This document shows positions 42,256 to 50,128 of a stretch of 57,130 nucleotides of DNA, piece after piece. The DNA is from Ruminococcus sp. Phil11. GTDB lineage: Bacteria; Bacillota; Clostridia; Oscillospirales; Ruminococcaceae. Position numbers and translations under genes: made by a program. The notes beneath the pieces were generated by a model. It was not told where the DNA came from. It was given only the letters and a program-made list of their open reading frames with translations, and did not search any database. Location of the stretch: positions 1-57,130 of the forward strand of contig MSGZ01000010.1 in NCBI GenBank assembly GCA_001940925.1, in the 5' to 3' direction. Numbering within the stretch: position 1 is the stretch's first letter; the number at the start of each line of letters is the position of its first letter.

Positions 42256-42443
42256 CCCAAAGAAGTACCTATGAACAAGTATGACCGCAGCGCGGAGCCC
42301 GCGCGGGCATTTCCTGAAGCCCGCCGGATTCGCCCGGAGCAGTCATTCTCTGTTCTTCTTTTCAGGCACATTTCGGAGTACAGCACTCCGTTTTCAACCA
42401 GCAACCTCAGCCAAAGGAGTCTTTATGAACAAATATGACCGCA
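42256..42443 (+). repeat. Duplicated hisZ start flanking a repeat element
   Basis: ATGAACAAGTATGACCGCA at 42271-42289 is a near copy of ATGAACAAATATGACCGCA at 42425-42443, the true hisZ start; similarity includes the RBS (CCAAAGAAGT, CCAAAGGAGT). Between them lies a repeat unit (42287-42319). The first ATG opens a 55-codon frame (MNKYDRSAEPARAFPEARR onward) that ends at 42438, overlapping the hisZ start. Confidence 0.75.
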
Positions 42444-43636
42444 TTACGCCGGAAGGCACCCGCGACGCTTTATTCGCGGAATGCACCCTCCGGAGACAGA
42501 TCGAGAACCGCCTGAACGGTCTTTTCACCGCTCGAGGCTACAGCGAGATCATCACGCCGACACTCGAATTTTACGATGTGTTCAACCGCGACGCACAGCC
42601 CTTTCCGCAGGAGCATATGTATAAGCTCACCGACGCAAAGGGCCGCCTTATGGTGCTGCGTCCGGACAACACCGTCCCGATCGCCCGTGTCTGCGCGACC
42701 AGACTGCGCGGCGCAGGGCTCCCGCTCCGCCTCTGCTATCAGCAGAATATTCATGTAATCTCTCCGTCGCTGAAGGGCCGTGACGATGAGATTTCACAGG
42801 CGGGCATTGAGCTGATCGGCTCCGATTCCCGCATGGCAGACCTCGAAGTCGTGGCGGCTGCAGTCGATGCGCTGCAGGCCTGCGGCGAGGAATACACGCT
42901 GGAGCTTGGAAATGCTGCATTCTTCCGCACGCTGATGCAGCAGCTCAACGCTTCCGACGAGATCAAGGATACGATCCGCGACTGCATCGAGGCGAAGAAT
43001 TATCCAGCCCTCAACGATCTGCTGGACGCGCTGCCGGAATCCGATTCGGTCAGAACACTCCGGATGCTCCCGCGCCTCTTCGGCGGTGAGGAAGTCTTTG
43101 AAAAGGCTGCGGCACTCTGCTCCGGCGAGGCATTCAACGCAATCCTTCGCGAGCTGCGCTCCCTCTGGGAAGCAGTCGTGCAGTTTGCCGGCGCAGACCG
43201 CGTCAAGGTCGATCTCGGTATGATGCACCGCACCGACTATTATACAGGTATGATTCTGCGCGGCTATCTTTCCGGCTACGGCGAGGAGATCCTCTCCGGC
43301 GGACGCTACGACAATCTGATCGCGGAATTCGGCTATGACGTACCCGCAACCGGATTCGCCGTCAACATTGACGCGGTCGTCAAGGTGCTGAGCAAACAAG
43401 GCAATCCCGAGCCGAAGGCAGAGCAGGTCAGCAATGTGCTGATCTGGGCAGCAAAGGGCTGCGAAGCAGATGCCGTCGAAGCAGCAAGAAATCTCCGCAG
43501 CAAGGGACTCGTTGTCGAGCATTCCCTTTCTGAGACACTCGATGAGGCAAGAGCCTATGCAGCCGCACACGGCATTGACAGCGTGCTGCCGATCGAGATA
43601 TCCAAACAGCAGGCGGACTGCGGAAAGGAAGCGTGA
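42425..43636 (+). CDS. hisZ: ATP phosphoribosyltransferase regulatory subunit
   Basis: HisZ is a histidyl-tRNA synthetase-like protein without synthetase activity that partners short-form HisG. The start at ATG 42425 follows CCAAAGGAGT; a frame open to 42281 is an artefact of the duplicated start. The 403-residue protein begins MNKYDRITPEGTRDALFAEC and has TPTLEFYDVFNRDAQPFPQE, MYKLTDAKGRLMVLRPDNTV (class II motif 2 region) and the later RTDYYTGMILRGYLSGYGEE with ILSGGRYDNLIAEFG. It precedes hisG by 3 bp. Confidence 0.95.
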   Translation: MNKYDRITPEGTRDALFAECTLRRQIENRLNGLFTARGYSEIITPTLEFYDVFNRDAQPFPQEHMYKLTDAKGRLMVLRPDNTVPIARVCATRLRGAGLPLRLCYQQNIHVISPSLKGRDDEISQAGIELIGSDSRMADLEVVAAAVDALQACGEEYTLELGNAAFFRTLMQQLNASDEIKDTIRDCIEAKNYPALNDLLDALPESDSVRTLRMLPRLFGGEEVFEKAAALCSGEAFNAILRELRSLWEAVVQFAGADRVKVDLGMMHRTDYYTGMILRGYLSGYGEEILSGGRYDNLIAEFGYDVPATGFAVNIDAVVKVLSKQGNPEPKAEQVSNVLIWAAKGCEADAVEAARNLRSKGLVVEHSLSETLDEARAYAAAHGIDSVLPIEISKQQADCGKEA

Positions 43637-43639
43637 CCC

Positions 43640-44278
43640 ATGCAGAGACCGATTCGCATTGCACTGACAAAGGGCAGACTGGAAAAGGATACCGTCAATA
43701 TGTTTGAGCAGCTCGGGCTCGACTGCACCGCCGTCCGCGAAAAGGGCAGAAAGCTCATTCTGCCGGTCGGCGACGGCAGCATCGAGGTCGTGCTTGCAAA
43801 GGCAAATGACGTCATTACTTATGTGGAGCACGGCGTCTGCGATCTGGGCGTCGTCGGCAAGGATACCATTTTAGAGATGCAGGGCAAGTTCTATGAGCTG
43901 CTTGATCTCGGCTTCGGACGCTGCAAATTCGCGCTTGCCGTCAAAAAGGGAACCGATTTTTACAGCGGCTACGGCGTCAAGACGATCGCCTCAAAATATC
44001 CGAATGTCACGCGTCGCTTCTTTGAGGCGAAGGGCATGGACGTCGATATCGTCAAGATCGAAGGCTCCGTTGAACTGGCACCGCTGCTTGAGCTCTCCGA
44101 CGGCATCGTCGATATCGTCGAGACCGGCACGACGCTCAAGGAAAACGGGCTCGAGGTCTTTGAGGACGTCTGCCCGATCTCCGCAAGACTGATCGCCAAT
44201 ACGGTCAGCATGAAGCTCCGTCAGCAGGAGCTCGAAGCACTCATCACCAAGATCGAAAGCTATTTCAGCGGGCAGTAA
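43640..44278 (+). CDS. hisG: ATP phosphoribosyltransferase, short form
   Basis: HisG joins ATP and PRPP in the first step of histidine synthesis and is the feedback-controlled enzyme. At 212 residues it is the short form, which needs HisZ. Landmarks: IRIALTKGRLEKDTVNMFEQ, DVITYVEHGVCDLGVVGKDT, ASKYPNVTRRFFEAKGMDVD, and the PRPP-binding DGIVDIVETGTTLKENGLEV. The start is 3 bp after hisZ, so subunits are made in step. Confidence 0.98.
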   Translation: MQRPIRIALTKGRLEKDTVNMFEQLGLDCTAVREKGRKLILPVGDGSIEVVLAKANDVITYVEHGVCDLGVVGKDTILEMQGKFYELLDLGFGRCKFALAVKKGTDFYSGYGVKTIASKYPNVTRRFFEAKGMDVDIVKIEGSVELAPLLELSDGIVDIVETGTTLKENGLEVFEDVCPISARLIANTVSMKLRQQELEALITKIESYFSGQ

Positions 44279-44309
44279 GCAACCGCTTTACGAAGCAGGA
44301 GGAATCATT

Positions 44310-45596
44310 ATGCAAATCATTCGCTGCAACGGAAAAGACGAAGCTGCGTTCTTTGCACAGCTCCGCGCAAGAAGCGCCGCACTGGATCCGAAGGTCGTGG
44401 AGACAGTCACAACGATCCTCGAGGACGTCCGTACCAAGGGCGACGAGGCCGTGCGCGCCTATACCGAAAAATTTGACGGCAAATGCCCCGAGAAATTCGA
44501 GGTCGATGCCGATACGATCTCTGATGCGCTGGAAGCCGCAGACCCGAAATTCGTCGAGGCACTGCTCAATTCCATTGAGAACATCGCAGATTTCCACAAC
44601 CGTCAGAAGGAGCAGGGCTTCTGCAATGCCCGCCCGGACGGCGTCATTCTCGGACAGAGACTGCGCGGTCTGGAACGCGTCGGCCTGTATGTGCCCGGCG
44701 GCACGGCGGCCTATCCGAGCTCGGTGCTGATGAACGCGATCCCCGCAAAGATCGCGGGCGTCAAGGAGCTCATCATGGTGACGCCCCCCGGCAAGGACGG
44801 CAAACCGAATCCCGATATCCTCGTAGCTGCGTCGCTTTGCGGCGTGGACCGCATCTTCCTCATGGGCGGTGCGCAGGCGGTCGCGGCACTCGCCTACGGC
44901 ACGGATTCCATTCCGCGCGTGGACAAGATCGTCGGCCCCGGCAATATCTTCGTCGCAACGGCGAAGCGTCTGCTCTACGGCGTGGTCGATATCGACATGG
45001 TCGCGGGGCCGAGTGAGGTGCTCGTCATGGCGGACGACACCGCAATTCCGAAGTATGTTGCGGCCGATCTGATGTCGCAGGCGGAGCACGACAAGCTTGC
45101 TTCCGCAATCCTCGTGACAACGTCCGAGCGCGTCGCGAACGAAACGATGGCGGAATTTGAGCGTCAGATGGCGTATCTCGAACGCCGGGACATTATCAAA
45201 TCCTCGCTTGACAACTTCGGCGCGATCCTGATCTGCGAGACGCCGGAGCAGGCGGTCGAGATCGCAAACGAGGTCGCACCGGAACACTTAGAGGTACACA
45301 TGGAGAATCCGCTCGAATATATCGGAAAGCTCGATAATGCGGGCTCTGTGTTCCTCGGTGCCTATGCGTCCGAGCCGCTCGGCGACTACTACGCAGGCCC
45401 GAATCACGTACTCCCGACCAGCGGCACCGCACGGTTCTTCTCGCCGCTGTCCGTCTACAGCTTTATCAAGCGTTCAAGCTACATTTACTATACTGAGGAC
45501 GCGCTCCGCGGTGCGAAGGATGACATCATCCTCGTCGCAAACAAGGAGGGTCTGACCGCACACGCAAATGCGATCGCCGTGCGTTTTGAGGATTGA
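44310..45596 (+). CDS. hisD: Histidinol dehydrogenase
   Basis: HisD oxidises histidinol to histidine with NAD in the last two steps of the pathway. The 428-residue protein shows GLERVGLYVPGGTAAYPSSV, LMGGAQAVAALAYGTDSIPR, VDKIVGPGNIFVATAKRLLY, GVVDIDMVAGPSEVLVMADD and AAEHDK-type zinc-site context in SQAEHDKLASAIL, plus PNHVLPTSGTARFFSPLSVY. All are conserved. GGAGGAATCATT precedes ATG 44310. Confidence 0.98.
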   Translation: MQIIRCNGKDEAAFFAQLRARSAALDPKVVETVTTILEDVRTKGDEAVRAYTEKFDGKCPEKFEVDADTISDALEAADPKFVEALLNSIENIADFHNRQKEQGFCNARPDGVILGQRLRGLERVGLYVPGGTAAYPSSVLMNAIPAKIAGVKELIMVTPPGKDGKPNPDILVAASLCGVDRIFLMGGAQAVAALAYGTDSIPRVDKIVGPGNIFVATAKRLLYGVVDIDMVAGPSEVLVMADDTAIPKYVAADLMSQAEHDKLASAILVTTSERVANETMAEFERQMAYLERRDIIKSSLDNFGAILICETPEQAVEIANEVAPEHLEVHMENPLEYIGKLDNAGSVFLGAYASEPLGDYYAGPNHVLPTSGTARFFSPLSVYSFIKRSSYIYYTEDALRGAKDDIILVANKEGLTAHANAIAVRFED

Positions 45597-45608
45597 GAGG
45601 ATATTGCT

Positions 45609-46664
45609 ATGTTCAGATTACCCGAGAAGCTCACAAAGCTGAAGCCCTACGATCCGATCACCGGCAGCTACGCCGTGCGTCTGGACGCGAATGAGTCCTA
45701 TTTCGATCTGCCGCAGGTGCTGAAGGCAAAGATCGCCGACCAGATCGAGCAGATCAGCTTCAACCGCTACCCCGATCCGGTCGCGACCGAGGTCGTCGAG
45801 GCGTTCGCGGATTATTACGATATTGCGCCGGACTGCGTCACCGCAGGCAACGGCTCCGATGAGATCATCACGCTGCTGCTCGGCACCTTCATGGAGAAGG
45901 GACAGACGCTCGTCACCGTGTCGCCGGACTTCTCCATGTACGGCGTGTACGCGTCGCTCTCTGAGATCAATGTCGTAACCGTGCAGAAAAAGGAGAATCT
46001 GCAAATCGACATGGATGCGCTGATTTCCGCGTGTCAGAAAGCGAATGCCGCCGTATTCTCGAATCCCTGCAACCCGACGTCGCTCGGCATTCCGCGCTCC
46101 GAGGTCATCCGGCTGATCGAATCCGCGCCGGACTGCATGATCATCGTTGATGAAGCCTACATGGATTTCTGGGACGAGAGCGTACTTGATCTCGTGACGA
46201 AATATGAGAATCTTGTTGTGCTGCGGACCTGCTCCAAGGCGATCGGTCTTGCTGCGGCAAGAATGGGCTTCGCAGTCATGGACCCGTATAAAACCGGGCT
46301 GCTCCGTGCAGCAAAATCGCCGTACAACTGTGACGCGATTTCCCAGAAAATCTGTGCGACTGTTCTGCGCGAAAAGCAGATTCTGCAGCACTGCCGCGAT
46401 GAGATCATTGTGCAGACACAGCGGCTCTACACCGCAGCAGTTGAGCTGGCACAGCGGTACCCTGACCTGCTGGAAACGGTCTATGCGCCGCGCACGAATT
46501 TCATCTTCATCAAAACCGCATACGCGAAGGAGATTTTCGAGCAGCTACAAGCCGCCGGAATTGCCGTCCGCTGCTTCCCGCACGGACTTCGCATCTGCGC
46601 CGGCACCCGCAGAGAGCAGACGCTGCTCATCAGCGAGCTGGAACAGATCCTGCAGCCGAAATAA
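45609..46664 (+). CDS. hisC: Histidinol-phosphate aminotransferase
   Basis: HisC is the PLP enzyme that converts imidazole acetol phosphate to histidinol phosphate. The 351-residue protein has KLTKLKPYDPITGSYAVRLD near the start, NRYPDP, TAGNGSDEIITLLLGTFMEK, FSNPCNPTSLGIPRSEVIRL, DEAYMDFW, and the PLP lysine in LRTCSKAIGLAAARMGFAV. The C-terminal FPHGLRICAGTRREQ binds the phosphate. It closes the hisZGDC group; hisB, hisH, hisA, hisF and hisI/E are not in the window. Confidence 0.96.
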   Translation: MFRLPEKLTKLKPYDPITGSYAVRLDANESYFDLPQVLKAKIADQIEQISFNRYPDPVATEVVEAFADYYDIAPDCVTAGNGSDEIITLLLGTFMEKGQTLVTVSPDFSMYGVYASLSEINVVTVQKKENLQIDMDALISACQKANAAVFSNPCNPTSLGIPRSEVIRLIESAPDCMIIVDEAYMDFWDESVLDLVTKYENLVVLRTCSKAIGLAAARMGFAVMDPYKTGLLRAAKSPYNCDAISQKICATVLREKQILQHCRDEIIVQTQRLYTAAVELAQRYPDLLETVYAPRTNFIFIKTAYAKEIFEQLQAAGIAVRCFPHGLRICAGTRREQTLLISELEQILQPK

Positions 46665-46668
46665 CAGC

Positions 46669-46714
46669 AAGCCGCAGTATTCCTGTATCTGCTGAGAATA
46701 CTGCGGCTTTTTCC
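46669..46714 (+). terminator. Rho-independent terminator of the his operon
   Basis: AAGCCGCAGTATTC (46669-46682) pairs perfectly with GAATACTGCGGCTT (46696-46709), followed by TTTCC. Confidence 0.9.
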
Positions 46715-46737
46715 GTATCGGAACAGGAGGAATGACA

Positions 46738-47826
46738 TTGAAAAAAGTCCTGAAAATCATCGGCAGGATCCTGCTGATCCTGCTCGTGCTGCTGCTGATC
46801 TTCACACTGGTGACATTCATCCGGCACCGCATCAAAACCGGGCAGGAAATCGCGATGCTGACCGAAAAAGGCTATGTAAACCCCGTATCGGTCGGGGATC
46901 ATTGTCTGAACGTCGCAAAATTCGGAAATGAGAACGGCGATCACACCGTTGTTGCGCTGGCGGGATTGGGCGCGAATGATTATTCCGTGGCCGAAAGAAA
47001 GATGACAGCGGCGATCGAAAAAGAGAATACGGTCGTGTTCATTGACCGTGCAGGTTCCGGTCTGAGCGATGATACAAACCATGAAATGGCACTGGAATTC
47101 ATCGTGGAGGATTACCGCAAGGCACTCCGCAGCGCGGGGATCGAAGCACCGTATGTGCTGATGCCGCATTCGATCGGCGGCGCGTATGCGAACTACTGGT
47201 CGTGCAAATATCCCGACGAGATTGAAGGTATCGTATTCCTGGACGGAAGCCAGCTGAGCAACGGAGCTTTCGATGATGAAGAATGTGACCCTGTAAGCTT
47301 TTCAGATCATGCGCTTGCATTTCTGGCAAAGCTGGGATTCGGCAGATATGCCCTGCGGGACTATTATTATTTGCTGCCCGACAACTACTCCGGTGAAGAA
47401 CAGGCACTTTGCGATGCGCTGGAACTCATGAGCTTCGAGAAGATCGCAAACGCGTCCGAGAGCAGTCTGCTGGCGGAAAACGGTCAGAAAGGCTGGGAAA
47501 GCATCGTCACAAACGATATCCCGAAGCTCTATATCTGTGCGTCCTGGGGCTATCAGACAACAGAGGAATTCAGAGAATATCTGGAATGGATGCACGCACT
47601 GAAAGTAAAAAATCACCGGAGCACAGCGGATCCTGCAGCCGTATCGGATGAAAAGATACAGGAACAGCTTGATCAGATGGCGAAACTCCGGGAAGATATC
47701 CTGTATCCCTATGCAGAAAAAATGGGAAACTGTGAGGTCGTTCTGCTGGGCGGAGATCACGCGATCTATGTGCAGAAGCCGGATGAATGCAGCGCGGTCA
47801 TCTGCGATTTCCTTGCCGGGGTATAA
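46738..47826 (+). CDS. Membrane-anchored alpha/beta hydrolase
   Basis: The start is set at TTG 46738 because AGGAGG is 7 nt upstream; ATG 46732 would leave only 1-2 nt. The 362-residue protein has an N-terminal anchor (IGRILLILLVLLLIFTLVTF) and an extracellular alpha/beta hydrolase fold: VVALAGLGANDYSVAE, DRAGSGLSDD, nucleophile elbow LMPHSIGGAYANYWS with serine, and VVLLGGDHAIYVQKP with the likely catalytic histidine. The elbow is PHSIG rather than GxSxG. The substrate is unknown; esters or peptides are usual. It sits alone between two terminators. Confidence 0.85.
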   Translation: MKKVLKIIGRILLILLVLLLIFTLVTFIRHRIKTGQEIAMLTEKGYVNPVSVGDHCLNVAKFGNENGDHTVVALAGLGANDYSVAERKMTAAIEKENTVVFIDRAGSGLSDDTNHEMALEFIVEDYRKALRSAGIEAPYVLMPHSIGGAYANYWSCKYPDEIEGIVFLDGSQLSNGAFDDEECDPVSFSDHALAFLAKLGFGRYALRDYYYLLPDNYSGEEQALCDALELMSFEKIANASESSLLAENGQKGWESIVTNDIPKLYICASWGYQTTEEFREYLEWMHALKVKNHRSTADPAAVSDEKIQEQLDQMAKLREDILYPYAEKMGNCEVVLLGGDHAIYVQKPDECSAVICDFLAGV

Positions 47827-47835
47827 ATGAAAACG

Positions 47836-47873
47836 AAAAAAGGACGCTGATCGTGCAATCGGCGTCCTTTTTT
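47836..47873. terminator. Bidirectional terminator between convergent units
   Basis: AAAAAAGGACGCTGAT and ATCGGCGTCCTTTTTT form a stem flanked by A6 and T6, serving the hydrolase and the phosphonate operon. Confidence 0.9.
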
Positions 47874-47884
47874 GATACATTCGT

Positions 47885-49009
47885 TCAGGGAATCTCTGCC
47901 AGATACCCCATAAAGTTCCGCTTGTTCTCCTGCGCGGTCAGCGTCGGTCTGCCGAGATCGTCCCGCGCACCGATCGCACAGCGCACCTCGATCAGCGTCA
48001 GCCCGCCGCGCTGCTTTGCCGTCTCCAGTGCAGCATCCAGCTCCGTTTCATGTTCAACACAGACTGCCGCCGGATAGCCGCAGCCCTTTGCGACCGTCAC
48101 AAGGTCGATCGCCTGCGCGACCGTCGGCATCCCGCCGACCGTCTCATGCGCGCCGTTGTTGATGACGATATGCACCAGATTCTGCGGCCGGTTCGCGCCG
48201 ATCACCGCCATTGCCCCGAGATGCATCAAAGCTGCGCCGTCGCCGTCCACGCACCAGACCCGCTGCGCAGGCTTGCTGAGCGCGATGCCCAGCGCGATCG
48301 ACGAGGCGTGCCCCATGGAGCCGACCGTCAGGAAATCGTATTTGTGGCTCTGACTGTTCGCTTCACGGAGCTCGAACAGCTCGCGGCTGGCCTTGCCGGT
48401 CGTGGAGACGATCGGGTCCTCCCCTGCCGCCTGCACGATATGCCGGATGATCTCCTCGCGCAGCATCCGGTTTTTGTTCTGATATGTGACCGCGGGCGCA
48501 TCGGTCAGCGCGCCCTTGCGGATCACAAACGCGGCCTGTCTGCCGGATGCAAGCAGCCCGCGGAAGCCCTCCATAGCAGCCTGCACCTCGGCCTCCGGGG
48601 TCTCTTTCCCGATTACAAAATACGGGATTTCCATATCGTCAAGCAGACGGAGCGTCACCGCACCCTGATAAATATGCTGCGGCTCGTCATGCACACCGGG
48701 CTCCCCGCGCCAGCCGATTACGAAGATCATCGGAATCGCATAGACCTTTTCATGCAGCAGCGAAGCGATCGGATTGATGAGATTTCCCTCGCCCGAATTT
48801 TGCAGATAGACGACCGGCACTTTGCCCGTCGCGAGATGATACCCCGCGGCCAGTGCGGCACAGTTGCCCTCATTCGCCGCGATGATATGATGCGCGGGGT
48901 CAATGCCGTAAACCGACATCAGTTCATTGCAGAGTGCTTTCAGCTGCGAATCCGGCACGCCGGTATAAAAATCCGCGCCGAGCATCTGCACAAAATGCTT
49001 CACATTCAT
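47885..49009 (-). CDS. aepY: Phosphonopyruvate decarboxylase
   Basis: This thiamine diphosphate enzyme converts phosphonopyruvate to phosphonoacetaldehyde, pulling the unfavourable PEP mutase step forward. ATG 49009 overlaps the stop of the upstream dehydrogenase as ATGA; the longer frame to 49114 lies inside that gene. The 374-residue protein has NEGNCAALAAGYHLATGKVP with the catalytic glutamate, QNSGEGNLINPIASLL, and the ThDP motif VDGDGAALMHLGAMAVIGAN followed by NNGAHETVGGMPT. This fits Ppd/AepY rather than sulfopyruvate decarboxylase given the neighbours. Confidence 0.92.
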   Translation of the reverse strand: MNVKHFVQMLGADFYTGVPDSQLKALCNELMSVYGIDPAHHIIAANEGNCAALAAGYHLATGKVPVVYLQNSGEGNLINPIASLLHEKVYAIPMIFVIGWRGEPGVHDEPQHIYQGAVTLRLLDDMEIPYFVIGKETPEAEVQAAMEGFRGLLASGRQAAFVIRKGALTDAPAVTYQNKNRMLREEIIRHIVQAAGEDPIVSTTGKASRELFELREANSQSHKYDFLTVGSMGHASSIALGIALSKPAQRVWCVDGDGAALMHLGAMAVIGANRPQNLVHIVINNGAHETVGGMPTVAQAIDLVTVAKGCGYPAAVCVEHETELDAALETAKQRGGLTLIEVRCAIGARDDLGRPTLTAQENKRNFMGYLAEIP

Positions 49010-50127
49010 ACGGCCTGCTCCGTTCCGAGAATTTTCCGGTACAGCGTTTCGATCGCGGCGGCGTCCAGCCTGACGGGGTGATTGTGCAGACGCTCCGGAT
49101 TGACTGTGCTGCAAAGAACGCCGAGCTCTGATGCGTCACGGATTGCAGGCGCGGAAAGACCGGTCTCCCGCAGGAGCGCGGCAAACTTCTCTGCGGCCTG
49201 CTCCGGCGTAACGCAGCCCATGGCCTTCGCGATGCCCGCAAGCGCTTCCTGCAGATGTTCAGCACCGCGGGGGTCTGTGCAGTCGTCCGTGTGCGTCAGC
49301 ATATGCGGGAACAGCACCGCATTGCAGAGTGCCGCCGCATGACCGTGCGAAATACCGTAGAGCTTTGTCAGCTTGTAGCACATGGCATGACCGGCTGTCG
49401 TCTGCGTGATGTTGATCGCCCTGCCCGCAAGATTCGCCGCTTCGAGCATTCCGGCATTGCCCGCATCCGTGTTCGCAAGATAGCCGTCTTTATGCGCAAA
49501 GACCGCTTCAATCGCGCGGTGCGCAAAGGCCGTGCTCTCCGCATTTGCACGCACAGACCAGCAGGACTCGACCGCGTGGCTGAGCGCATCGAACATCGTC
49601 GCCTTCCGCTGATAGGGCGGGAGCGTTTTCAGCGCGTCCGGGTCAAACAGCACCGCCGACGGCAGAATGCTGTCATCCGCGATCGACAGCTTGGTGCCGT
49701 TCTCGTAGATCACGGAAAAGCGGGTCGCCTCGCTGCCGGTGCCTGCGGTCGTCGGGATGACAAGCAGCGGAATACCGTTCGGCGCGGGCTTTGTTTTCGG
49801 GTCGATCTGCTCTGCTTCGGCATAAAGCTTGATGCATTTGGCGACGTCCATGGCACTGCCGCCGCCGACTGCCGCGACCAGATCGCAGTGTGCGGCGCGG
49901 AACAGCTCCGTGCCCTTGACCGCCGACGCAAATTCCGGGTTCGGCTCGTACTCCGAAAACGGGATCACGCGGATGCCCGTGCGTTCCTCCAGCGCATCAA
50001 AATATGCGCCGATGCGGAGCGAACGGGACGAGCTGCCGCATACGAGCAGGATGCGCCGTGTGCCGGTCTCCGCAAAATAATTGTCCAGTGCAGTATATTC
50101 TGCATCTGCCTTCATCATCTTCTGCAT
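49006..50127 (-). CDS. Iron-containing alcohol dehydrogenase, likely phosphonoacetaldehyde reductase
   Basis: The 373-residue protein belongs to the group III (iron) alcohol dehydrogenases: the cofactor segment VAAVGGGSAMDVAKCIKLYA, VIPTTAGTGSEATRFSVIYE, and the metal ligands in DALSHAVESCW and YGISHGHAAALCNAVLFPHM. In phosphonate clusters this family reduces phosphonoacetaldehyde to 2-hydroxyethylphosphonate, and its place between PEP mutase and the decarboxylase supports that here. No 2-aminoethylphosphonate transaminase is present. The specific substrate is inferred from context. Confidence 0.85.
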   Translation of the reverse strand: MQKMMKADAEYTALDNYFAETGTRRILLVCGSSSRSLRIGAYFDALEERTGIRVIPFSEYEPNPEFASAVKGTELFRAAHCDLVAAVGGGSAMDVAKCIKLYAEAEQIDPKTKPAPNGIPLLVIPTTAGTGSEATRFSVIYENGTKLSIADDSILPSAVLFDPDALKTLPPYQRKATMFDALSHAVESCWSVRANAESTAFAHRAIEAVFAHKDGYLANTDAGNAGMLEAANLAGRAINITQTTAGHAMCYKLTKLYGISHGHAAALCNAVLFPHMLTHTDDCTDPRGAEHLQEALAGIAKAMGCVTPEQAAEKFAALLRETGLSAPAIRDASELGVLCSTVNPERLHNHPVRLDAAAIETLYRKILGTEQAV

Positions 50128-50128
50128 A

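Noticed and set aside
41951..42424. His T-box or attenuator peptide before hisZ
   Set aside because: No T-box core and only one histidine codon in the upstream 55-codon frame.
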